Shown piece after piece: positions 27,898 to 35,313 of a DNA stretch of 64,000 nt. This DNA comes from Pseudomonas sp. R28(2017) (GTDB lineage Bacteria; Pseudomonadota; Gammaproteobacteria; Pseudomonadales; Pseudomonadaceae), in NCBI RefSeq assembly GCF_002112505.1, contig NZ_NEHW01000004.1, positions 310,001 to 374,000 on the forward strand, given 5' to 3'. The position numbers and the translations under genes are program-made. The first letter of the stretch is position 1. Every line of letters starts with the position of its first letter. The notes beneath the pieces were generated by a model. That model was not told the DNA's origin. It made no database searches and was given only the letters and a program-made list of their open reading frames with translations.

Positions 27898-28852
27898 ATT
27901 TGCGCGCCAGCAGGGTGGCGCGGCGCGGGGCTGGCAGGCCTTCGATGGTCTTGCTGTGGTCGTTCGGGTCGAGGAAATCGCCCAGCGACTGGTAGCGCAT
28001 CCATTCGGTGCTGCGCTGTTCGTCGATGCTGGTGACGCTCACGTCGACGCAGCGCACGTCAGTGAAACCGGCCCGGCGCAACCAGCGCTCCAAGGCCGGT
28101 ACCGACGGCAGGTACCAGACGTTGCGCATCTGCGCGTAACGGTCTTCGGGCACCAGCACCTGGTTTTCGTCGCCCTCGATCACCAGGGTTTCCAGCACCA
28201 GCTCGCCGCCTTTGACCAGGCAGTCCTTGAGCGCCAGCAGGTGCTCGATGGGCGAGCGGCGGTGGTAGAACACGCCCATGGAAAACACGGTGTCGAAGCC
28301 TTCGAGGTTGGCCGGCAGCTCTTCCAGGGCTAACGGCAGGTGCCAGGCGGGCAGTTCCGGCAGGTACTGTTGCACGGCCTGGAACTGGCAGAAGAACAGC
28401 CAGTTGGGATCGACGCCGATGACCATGTCGGCGCCGGCGCCGAGCATGCGCCACTGGTAGTAGCCATTGCCGCAGCCGACATCGAGCACGCGCTTGCCCT
28501 TGAGGTCGAGGTGCGGGCCGACCCGCGACCACTTCCAGTCCGAGCGCCATTCGGTGTCGACATGCACGCCAAACAGGTCGAACGGCCCCTTGCGCCAGGG
28601 CGACAGGCCCATCAGCGCCTGGCGCATCTGCGCACGGGTGGCGTCATCGCACTCGCAATCCAGGCGCAGGCCGTCGACCAGGTCTATTTCGCTGGGCTGC
28701 AGGGCTGGCAGCGCGTCGAGCGCACCGCGCCAGCGGTCGAGGTCGCCGTGGCCTTTTTCCAGTTTGGCTTGCAGTTGTGCTTGCAGGCCCTGGGACCAGG
28801 AAGACAGGGGCGTGCCCGCCAGGCGGCGGACGAGGGGGGACAGATCGATCAT
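27896..28852 (-). CDS. cmoB: tRNA U34 carboxymethyltransferase CmoB
   Basis: 318 residues from the ATG at 28850-28852 ([13 protein letters not shown]), the normal N-terminus. The SAM-fold motif [15 protein letters not shown] lies in the middle, with [17 protein letters not shown] after it. CmoB transfers the carboxymethyl group of carboxy-SAM to hydroxyuridine at the tRNA wobble position. It overlaps cmoA by 4 bp, so the two enzymes are coupled. Confidence 0.96.
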   Translation of the reverse strand: MIDLSPLVRRLAGTPLSSWSQGLQAQLQAKLEKGHGDLDRWRGALDALPALQPSEIDLVDGLRLDCECDDATRAQMRQALMGLSPWRKGPFDLFGVHVDTEWRSDWKWSRVGPHLDLKGKRVLDVGCGNGYYQWRMLGAGADMVIGVDPNWLFFCQFQAVQQYLPELPAWHLPLALEELPANLEGFDTVFSMGVFYHRRSPIEHLLALKDCLVKGGELVLETLVIEGDENQVLVPEDRYAQMRNVWYLPSVPALERWLRRAGFTDVRCVDVSVTSIDEQRSTEWMRYQSLGDFLDPNDHSKTIEGLPAPRRATLLARK

Positions 28853-29592
28853 GGCAAGGCTATCAGCGAGGCAAAGTTGAGGCATTGGAACCAGGGCACC
28901 ACCTTGGTGAAACCGGCTGCGTGCAGGCGTTCCTTGTGGGCTTCCAGGGTGTCGGGCTTCATCACGTTCTCGATGGCGCTGCGCTTCTGGGCGATTTCCA
29001 GTTCGCTGTAGCCATTGGCCCGCTTGAAGTCCAGGTGCAGTTCGTTCAGCAGTGTCTGCTGCTCGTCATCGGCGAAGCGCAGTTTCTCCGAGAGGATCAG
29101 CGCGCCGCCGGGCAGCAGTGCCTGGCGGATCTGGCCGAGCAGCCCCAGGCGTTGTTCCGGGGCGATGAACTGCAGGGTGAAGTTCATCGCCACCACCGAG
29201 GCCGGTTCGAAGGGCAGGGTGAGGATGTCGGCTTCAAGCACGTCGACCGGCAGCAGCTCCTGGAACATTGAATCCTGGGCGGTCAGGTACTGGCGGCAAC
29301 GTTCGACCATGGCGGCCGAATTGTCCACCGCGATCACCCGGCAGCCATCGCTGCGTACATGGCGGCGCAGCGACTGGGTGACGGCACCCAGGGAAGCGCC
29401 CAGGTCATACAGCGCGCTGTTCGGTTGGGCGAAGCGCGCGGCCAGCACGCCGAGGTTTTCGACGATGGTCGGGTAACCGGGCACCGAGCGCTTGATCATG
29501 TCCGGGAATACACGCACCACGTCTTCGTTGAAGACGAAGTCGGGTACCTGCTCCAGGGGTTGGGCAAATAGGCGGTCGGGCGATCGATTCAC
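28849..29592 (-). CDS. cmoA: Carboxy-SAM synthase CmoA
   Basis: 247 residues from a GTG start. It converts SAM and prephenate to carboxy-SAM. The class I methyltransferase motif is [19 protein letters not shown], preceded by [17 protein letters not shown], which is typical of CmoA. It is the first gene of the cmoA-cmoB unit and is divergent from the toxin-like pair. Confidence 0.95.
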   Translation of the reverse strand: MNRSPDRLFAQPLEQVPDFVFNEDVVRVFPDMIKRSVPGYPTIVENLGVLAARFAQPNSALYDLGASLGAVTQSLRRHVRSDGCRVIAVDNSAAMVERCRQYLTAQDSMFQELLPVDVLEADILTLPFEPASVVAMNFTLQFIAPEQRLGLLGQIRQALLPGGALILSEKLRFADDEQQTLLNELHLDFKRANGYSELEIAQKRSAIENVMKPDTLEAHKERLHAAGFTKVVPWFQCLNFASLIALP

Positions 29593-29782
29593 AGCGGGCT
29601 CGAGGCAAAGGCATACGGCATCGCATTTTAGCCAAAAGGCAGGGAGCTGACCATGGTTGTCTGTCCTACAACCCGTGCTCGCTTATTCATACCGCCAGTG
29701 TAGAGCTTTAACAGTTACAGCACGAATGCGACTGGGGGTAATTTTGGCGGGCACTTGCAATTAACTTAACCAGGATGTTGTC

Positions 29783-30982
29783 ATGGGATCACTACCAAAT
29801 GAAAGCCCAATTTCGTCGGATGGGCCAGTTGAAAATCTGGCTGTAAAAGTCAGGGCGCAGAAGTTACCAGAAAAATATTTCGCATTTCTTGCAGAGCGAT
29901 CAAGCAACACGTCCCAGGCTGCCAGCATAATGACACCTGACAACCTTCGGGTCATCAAGGGCTATGTGCGCGCTGTGCGCAAATTGTCCCGGACCGAAGA
30001 GGATATCAAGGAAGAAGCGGATTACGAATTGTTGGGCGTCGAAGTAGACAAGATTATCGATTTGAACAAAAGGCTACATCGGCATGTGGATGAATGGGAC
30101 AAGCTCGAACGACAAATCAAGGAGCTGGGTCCAGTAATTGAATTGTTTGCCAAGTCGATGAAAAGTCGAGGCGGCGCTTTGATCGAAAGTATCGAGGGCA
30201 CTGCCGTCTTTCAGCGTATTGCCAGCGAAAAAAATAAGCAGGGGGGTGATCTCTATACCGCTGAGCTCACGGGTGAGGAACGCAGCGCGATCCTGAGTGT
30301 TATCGACAGACGCTTGGGAGAACTCATCAAGGAAATTGAACAAACCAAGATGCATATTGACGATGTCGATGAGCGGGCGACGTGGTTTCATAAAGAAATC
30401 GAAATTGAAATAAAACCGCACCTTAAACGCGTGAATCAACACATTGATCGCACGCTGAAGACCCGATCCGATACGCTCGTTAGTGAGCGAGATGATTTGG
30501 ACTCCCAGATCGAGGCGTTGAGTGGGCAATACAGTACCGAGGTTGGATACGCCTTTACCGGACTTGTCTTGGGACCTCTTGGCTTGATTGTTACGGGGGG
30601 GATATTTGGTTCCCAGGCCGAAGATACGAGGGCCAGAAAAAATAACTTTATCAAGGAGCGGGACCGGTTGTCCGAGCGTTTGGTTGACCTGATCCCGGCA
30701 ATCAAGAACATGGAAGTCATCAACGCCAAGATCAGTGACCTGAAATACAGGACGACGGACCTCATTAGTGCTACTCAACGCTTGGCGGATGTCTGGCTGT
30801 ATTTGAGCAAATTTGCGAGCACCTCGCTGGAAGAGTCCAGGAACTTATCGACGAGCACCGACCTGGAAGATTTCGTTCAGGACTTCGTTGAAGTTATCAG
30901 GCCATGGGGACGTATTGGAGATATCTGTCACACGTTGTCGGAGCTGTTTAATCAGTTACTGGAGGAACATCAGAATGTCTAA
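29783..30982 (+). CDS. Alpha-xenorhabdolysin family binary toxin subunit A (XaxA/YaxA-like)
   Basis: 399 residues, close to XaxA/YaxA size (about 400). There is no signal peptide. Long amphipathic helices span about 60-125, 165-250 and 280-345. One hydrophobic segment at about 255-276, beginning GYAFTGLVLGPLGLIVTGG, would form the membrane-inserting foot of an alpha pore-forming toxin. The gene is followed by a second helical gene with 8 bp of overlap, the XaxA-XaxB order. Its base composition is visibly AT-richer than both flanks. The family call rests on architecture, length, gene pairing and remembered similarity, not on an alignment. Confidence 0.75.
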   Translation: MGSLPNESPISSDGPVENLAVKVRAQKLPEKYFAFLAERSSNTSQAASIMTPDNLRVIKGYVRAVRKLSRTEEDIKEEADYELLGVEVDKIIDLNKRLHRHVDEWDKLERQIKELGPVIELFAKSMKSRGGALIESIEGTAVFQRIASEKNKQGGDLYTAELTGEERSAILSVIDRRLGELIKEIEQTKMHIDDVDERATWFHKEIEIEIKPHLKRVNQHIDRTLKTRSDTLVSERDDLDSQIEALSGQYSTEVGYAFTGLVLGPLGLIVTGGIFGSQAEDTRARKNNFIKERDRLSERLVDLIPAIKNMEVINAKISDLKYRTTDLISATQRLADVWLYLSKFASTSLEESRNLSTSTDLEDFVQDFVEVIRPWGRIGDICHTLSELFNQLLEEHQNV

Positions 30983-31919
30983 TCAAGGGCCTATTGCCGT
31001 AGAGCGTGCAGTGCCGGACTTTGTCGAGCTGAAGCAACTGAAGTTCAAGGCGTTCGAAATGTGTGATGAGGTGCAGGACGAAGTAACGCCTGGTGTCAAG
31101 GACCTGTGTCGGCAATTCAAGGAAGTCCTGCTGGCTACTGATCGGTCACTTCGGGAGGCCGTGCTCGGTGGTACTGTGTTGCTGGGCAATAAACTATTCG
31201 CTCTTCCTGCCGAAGCGACAGTGCCAACGGGCAAGATCGCCGAGGCTTCCACCCTGCAGGCAACACTGTGCGGTGAGTTGGCACAGCAAACCTTGCGTCT
31301 TGAATTGCTTTCATGGTCTGCAGTCGATCAGCAAGTGGTATGGCTCGAGCAATCCGTTGCCGACCTTAATGAGGAAGGCACGCCTGCCGAGCTTCGATTG
31401 GAAAAACTGCAACAACAACATGCAGACATCGTTGCAGCCATCGATGCTTTCGAGACGCCGACCGTCTACAAAGCATTCAAAGGCCTCATACCCAGTGAAG
31501 AGGACATTGATGCCGCTTTCGGGTTCATCAAGAACCCCAAGGTGGATGCGGCGTTGTTGAAGCAGGTTCGCAGTAAGCTGCTCTCCCATGTAGAAGTGCT
31601 TGAGGGCGCGAGCACGTTCAGTGAGTTGACCCAAGTGCGCAATCGGCTTTGCGAAAGCATTCACGAAGCCAAACAGCTATGTGAGATTGCCCAGAGGCGT
31701 AAGGACAAAGCCATGGCTGAACTTGAGTCAACCCGTGCGTTGGCCGGCATAGGATCAATCAAGGATTGCTGGCTTCAGTCGGCCCGCAAGGTCGTGGCGT
31801 TCTGGCAATCCTGCTCTGATACGCTCACGGCCGGCGTTGAACCCGAGAAGGCACTGATTGTCCTGGAGGACTTGTACCGATACCTTCTGGCGGTACAAAA
31901 AGCCTTCGAGCGTGCCTAG
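30975..31919 (+). CDS. Alpha-xenorhabdolysin family binary toxin subunit B (XaxB/YaxB-like)
   Basis: 314 residues, a little shorter than the roughly 350 of XaxB/YaxB. The ATG at 30975 lies inside subunit A, with GGAGG at 30961-30965. The product is almost all helical (coiled-coil zones about 105-160 and 195-260) with no signal peptide and no full-length membrane helix. This fits the partner that joins the A subunit on the target membrane and assembles into the pore. An internal AFKGLIPSEEDIDAAFGF segment lies at 167-184. No separate immunity or export gene lies next to it. Confidence 0.72.
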   Translation: MSNQGPIAVERAVPDFVELKQLKFKAFEMCDEVQDEVTPGVKDLCRQFKEVLLATDRSLREAVLGGTVLLGNKLFALPAEATVPTGKIAEASTLQATLCGELAQQTLRLELLSWSAVDQQVVWLEQSVADLNEEGTPAELRLEKLQQQHADIVAAIDAFETPTVYKAFKGLIPSEEDIDAAFGFIKNPKVDAALLKQVRSKLLSHVEVLEGASTFSELTQVRNRLCESIHEAKQLCEIAQRRKDKAMAELESTRALAGIGSIKDCWLQSARKVVAFWQSCSDTLTAGVEPEKALIVLEDLYRYLLAVQKAFERA

Positions 31920-32312
31920 TCATCGGACCCTGATTGCACAATCGAAAGTTTGTACAGGGCGCACCTCTGGGGCCCAAGGCTGCTGGTAAATCAACACCAG
32001 ATGACCTTCACCTTCGGCGCGGGCTTCGAAACGCCAGGTCGAAATACCTGAGCTGCCGACGATACCGGCGTCTTCGGGGGTGCTGTAGACCTCGGGGCCG
32101 AGACTGCGCAGCACATTCGACGCCGGGTTCTGTACCAGCCAGCGGTAACCGGTGGTGGGGTTGCTTGGCAGGGTCAGGGTAAGACTCTGCCCGACCTGCA
32201 GGCGCTTGGGGCATTCGCTGTCGGCGTCCAGTTCTACGGTTTGCTTAGGCTGCTGGGCGCAGGCGGCGAGCAGGGCGAGGCTCAGGGGAACGAGCAGACG
32301 AGGGGCGGTCAT
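31920..32312 (-). CDS. Chagasin-like (I42 family) cysteine protease inhibitor lipoprotein
   Basis: 130 residues with a lipoprotein signal (LLAAC, Cys18). The chagasin-type loop NPTTGYRW is at residues 51-58, followed by the beta-rich I42 domain with GISTWRFEARAEGEG and a C-terminal YQQPW segment near the second inhibitory loop. The protein should sit in the envelope and block papain-like proteases. The stop abuts the convergent toxin B stop with no intervening base. Confidence 0.85.
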   Translation of the reverse strand: MTAPRLLVPLSLALLAACAQQPKQTVELDADSECPKRLQVGQSLTLTLPSNPTTGYRWLVQNPASNVLRSLGPEVYSTPEDAGIVGSSGISTWRFEARAEGEGHLVLIYQQPWAPEVRPVQTFDCAIRVR

Positions 32313-32376
32313 GGTGGCTCCAAAGGCTGGCGATGGCCTGAGGATACCCGATGATCAAGGGATTTAGTGTTGCCAG

Positions 32377-32664
32377 TGCCGGCCTCTTCGCGGCTAAAGC
32401 CGCTCCCACAGGTACAACACAGCGCTTGAAGACTGTGAATTCCCTGTGGGAGATCACGGCTGCGCTGTCGCGCAGAGAACAAAGCCTCGGCATGCGCCGC
32501 TTTACCCTGTGGGAGCGGGCGTGCCCGCGAAGCATGCGACGCGGTGCATGGCACCGGCTTCGCCGGTGTTCGCGGGCGCGCCCGCTCCCACAAGACCTCA
32601 GCTAAATCAAAGAGTTATGTATTGTTCTATGAGAGCGGGTTCACCCGCGAACAGGCCGGTACAG
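32377..32664. repeat. REP cluster between the I42 inhibitor gene and lon
   Basis: At least five full or partial REP units in both orientations fill this gap of about 350 bp. They include GGGAGCGGGCGTGCCCGCGA and its partner after a CCGGCTTCGCCGG mini-hairpin. No gene is seen here. Confidence 0.88.
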
Positions 32665-32665
32665 G

Positions 32666-35086
32666 TCAGAACAGGACTTTGGCCACGTCAGCGAAGCGCT
32701 TGGCGAAGTGCACGGTCATGCCTTCGCGCAGGTAGTCCGGCAGCTCTTCGAAGTCCCCGCGGTTCGGCTCCGGCAGGATCAGCTCGAAGATCTTCTGCCG
32801 CCGCGCCGCGATCACCTTCTCGCGTACGCCGCCAATCGGCAGCACCTGGCCGGTGAGGGTGAGCTCGCCGGTCATGGCCACGCCTTTCTTCGGCACCTGG
32901 TCGCGGGCCAGCGACAGCAGCGCGCTGGCCATGGTGATGCCGGCACTCGGGCCATCCTTGGGCGTGGCGCCTTCGGGCACGTGCAGGTGAATGAACGCTT
33001 CGTTGAAGAAGCCCGGGTCACCGCCAAACTGCTTGAGGTTGGAACTGACGTAGCTGTAGGCGATTTCGGCGGACTCCTTCATCACATCACCCAGCTTGCC
33101 GGTGAGCTTGAAGCCGCGGTTCAGGGTATGGATGCGCGTTGCCTCGATCGGCAGGGTCGCGCCACCCATGCTGGTCCAGGCCAGGCCGGTGATCACGCCT
33201 TTGCCCGCCAGCACCTGCTCGCTACGGAACACTGGCATGCCCAGGGCGGCCTCCAGGTCCTTGTTGCCGATCTTGAGCTTGGCATCCGGGTTTTCCAGCA
33301 GCTTGACCACGGCCTTGCGCACCAGCTTGCCCAGCTGTTTCTCCAGCTGGCGTACGCCGGCTTCACGGGCATAGCCCTCGATTACCGTGCGCAGGGCGCT
33401 GTCGCTGATGCTCAGGCTGGTCTTGGCGACGCCGGCCTTTTCCAGCTGCTTGGGCCACAGGTGGCGCTTGGCGATGGCCAGCTTCTCTTCGGTGATGTAG
33501 CCGGACAGGCGGATCACCTCCATGCGGTCGAGTAGCGGCCCAGGGATCGAGTCCAGGGTGTTGGCGGTGCACACGAACAGCACCTTGGACAGGTCCAGGC
33601 GCAGGTCCAGGTAGTGGTCGAGGAAATCGACGTTCTGCTCCGGATCGAGGGTTTCCAGCAGCGCCGAGGCCGGGTCGCCCTGGTAGCTCTGGCCCATCTT
33701 GTCGATCTCGTCGAGCATGATCACCGGGTTCATCACTTCGACGTCCTTCAGCGCCTGCACCAGCTTGCCCGGCTGGGCGCCGATGTAGGTGCGGCGGTGG
33801 CCCTTGATCTCGGCCTCGTCGCGCATGCCGCCGACGCTGAAGCGGTAGAACGGCCGACCGAGGGATTCGGCGATGGACTTGCCGATGCTGGTCTTGCCCA
33901 CCCCGGGCGGGCCCACCAGTAGCACGATCGAGCCGCTGATCTCGCCTTTCCAGGCACCGACGGCGAGGAACTCGAGGATACGTTCCTTGATGTCGTCCAG
34001 GCCCGCGTGGTGCTGGTCGAGCACCTTGCGTGCATGTTTCAGGTCGAGCTTGTCCTTGCCGTACAGGCCCCAGGGCAGGGCGGTGGCCCATTCCAGGTAG
34101 TTGCGGGTAACGGCGTATTCGGGTGAGCCGGTCTCGAGGATGGCCAGCTTGCCCATTTCTTCGTCGATGCGCTTTTTCGCCTGCTCGGGCAAGGTCTTGC
34201 CCGCAAGGCGCTGCTTGAACTGTTCGAGGTCGGCGCTGCGGTCGTCCTTGGTCAGACCCAGCTCCTGCTGGATGACCTTGAGCTGCTCCTTGAGGAAGAA
34301 CTCGCGCTGGTGTTCACCGATCTGCCGGTTGACCTCGGCGGAAATCTCGTTCTGCAGGCGCGCGACCTCGACCTCCTTGCGCAGCATCGGCAGCACCTTC
34401 TCCATGCGCTTGAGCATGGGCACGCAGTCGAGCACTTCCTGCAGCTCGTTGCCGGTGGCAGAGGTGAGCGCGGCGGCAAAGTCGGTGAGCGGCGACGGGT
34501 CGTTGGGGCTGAAGCGATTGAGGTAGTTCTTGAGTTCTTCGCTGTACAGCGGGTTGAGCGGCAGCAGCTCCTTGATCGCGTTGATCAGCGCCATGCCGTA
34601 GGCCTTGACCTCGTCGGTCGGCTCGGCCGGCTGGCGCGGGTACTCGACTTCGACCAGGTATGGGGGGCGATGGTGCTTGAGCCAGGTGCGGATGCGTACC
34701 CGGGTCAGGCCCTGGGCGACGAACTGCAACTTGCCGTTCTCGCGGCTGGCGTGGTGCACCTTGACCAGGGTGCCGTACTCCGGCAGGGCCGAGGTGTCGA
34801 AATGGCGGTGGTCTTCCGGCGGGGTGTCCATGAAGAACAGTGCCAGCGAGTGGTGTTCGGTCTTGGCGACCAGGTCGAGGGTTTCGGCCCAGGGCTCTTC
34901 GTTGACGATCACCGGCAGCACTTGCGCGGGGAAGAACGGGCGGTTGTGGATCGGGATCACATAGACCTTGTCCGGCAGCTGCTGGCCGGGCAGGGCGAGG
35001 GCGTGGCCGGTATCGGCCTGGGGGGCGGGCTGTTCGACTGCGCTGTGTTCGTCGGGTTGTTCCGGGAAATCCTGCTGGTCGCTCAT
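32666..35086 (-). CDS. lon: ATP-dependent protease Lon, probably the second Lon paralogue
   Basis: 806 residues: N-terminal LON substrate domain (about 40-235), coiled coil, AAA+ module with Walker A GPPGVGKT (392-399) and Walker B MLDEID (457-462), and a protease domain with S714 (KDGPSAGIT) and K757 (VREKVIAARR). It degrades damaged and regulatory proteins. Pseudomonads usually carry one lon next to clpX and hupB; this copy sits by gcd, which suggests the second copy. A heat-shock promoter lies upstream. Confidence 0.95.
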   Translation of the reverse strand: MSDQQDFPEQPDEHSAVEQPAPQADTGHALALPGQQLPDKVYVIPIHNRPFFPAQVLPVIVNEEPWAETLDLVAKTEHHSLALFFMDTPPEDHRHFDTSALPEYGTLVKVHHASRENGKLQFVAQGLTRVRIRTWLKHHRPPYLVEVEYPRQPAEPTDEVKAYGMALINAIKELLPLNPLYSEELKNYLNRFSPNDPSPLTDFAAALTSATGNELQEVLDCVPMLKRMEKVLPMLRKEVEVARLQNEISAEVNRQIGEHQREFFLKEQLKVIQQELGLTKDDRSADLEQFKQRLAGKTLPEQAKKRIDEEMGKLAILETGSPEYAVTRNYLEWATALPWGLYGKDKLDLKHARKVLDQHHAGLDDIKERILEFLAVGAWKGEISGSIVLLVGPPGVGKTSIGKSIAESLGRPFYRFSVGGMRDEAEIKGHRRTYIGAQPGKLVQALKDVEVMNPVIMLDEIDKMGQSYQGDPASALLETLDPEQNVDFLDHYLDLRLDLSKVLFVCTANTLDSIPGPLLDRMEVIRLSGYITEEKLAIAKRHLWPKQLEKAGVAKTSLSISDSALRTVIEGYAREAGVRQLEKQLGKLVRKAVVKLLENPDAKLKIGNKDLEAALGMPVFRSEQVLAGKGVITGLAWTSMGGATLPIEATRIHTLNRGFKLTGKLGDVMKESAEIAYSYVSSNLKQFGGDPGFFNEAFIHLHVPEGATPKDGPSAGITMASALLSLARDQVPKKGVAMTGELTLTGQVLPIGGVREKVIAARRQKIFELILPEPNRGDFEELPDYLREGMTVHFAKRFADVAKVLF

Positions 35087-35116
35087 GGGGCACCTGCGTG
35101 AATGACTATGGTGCTT

Positions 35117-35147
35117 AGATGGGGCGCGGGGGGATGGGTTTCAATGG
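35117..35147 (-). promoter_or_regulatory. Sigma-32 (RpoH) heat-shock promoter of lon
   Basis: Read on the minus strand, CCATTGAAA (35147-35139) is followed after 14 bases by CCCCATCT (35124-35117). This fits the CTTGAAA / CCCCATNT consensus, with a perfect -10. It lies about 30 bp before the lon ATG. Confidence 0.8.
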
Positions 35148-35191
35148 TAGACGAAGGGCGCAGGGGGTGGGTTTCATCTTTGCTGGCCAGT

Positions 35192-35287
35192 ACCGGCCCA
35201 TTCGCGGGCAAGCCCGCTCCCACAGGTCCCCCACAGTTCTAAAGCCTGTGGGGGACCTGTGGGAGCGGGCTTGCCCGCGAATGCGGC
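35192..35287. repeat. REP pair forming a 38-bp perfect inverted repeat
   Basis: The arms at 35199-35236 and 35246-35283 are perfectly complementary across a 9-base loop. Besides the REP cores the match continues through the usually divergent spacer (GGTCCCCCACAG). It lies downstream of gcd and upstream of lon. Confidence 0.95.
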
Positions 35288-35313
35288 AGTGAGGCCACCG
35301 CCGCTACTGAGGG

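Noticed and set aside
29745..29759. Sigma-54-like promoter (TGG...TTGC) just before the toxin A gene
   Set aside because: The GG and GC elements are 9 bases apart instead of 10, a spacing that sigma-54 holoenzyme does not usually tolerate.
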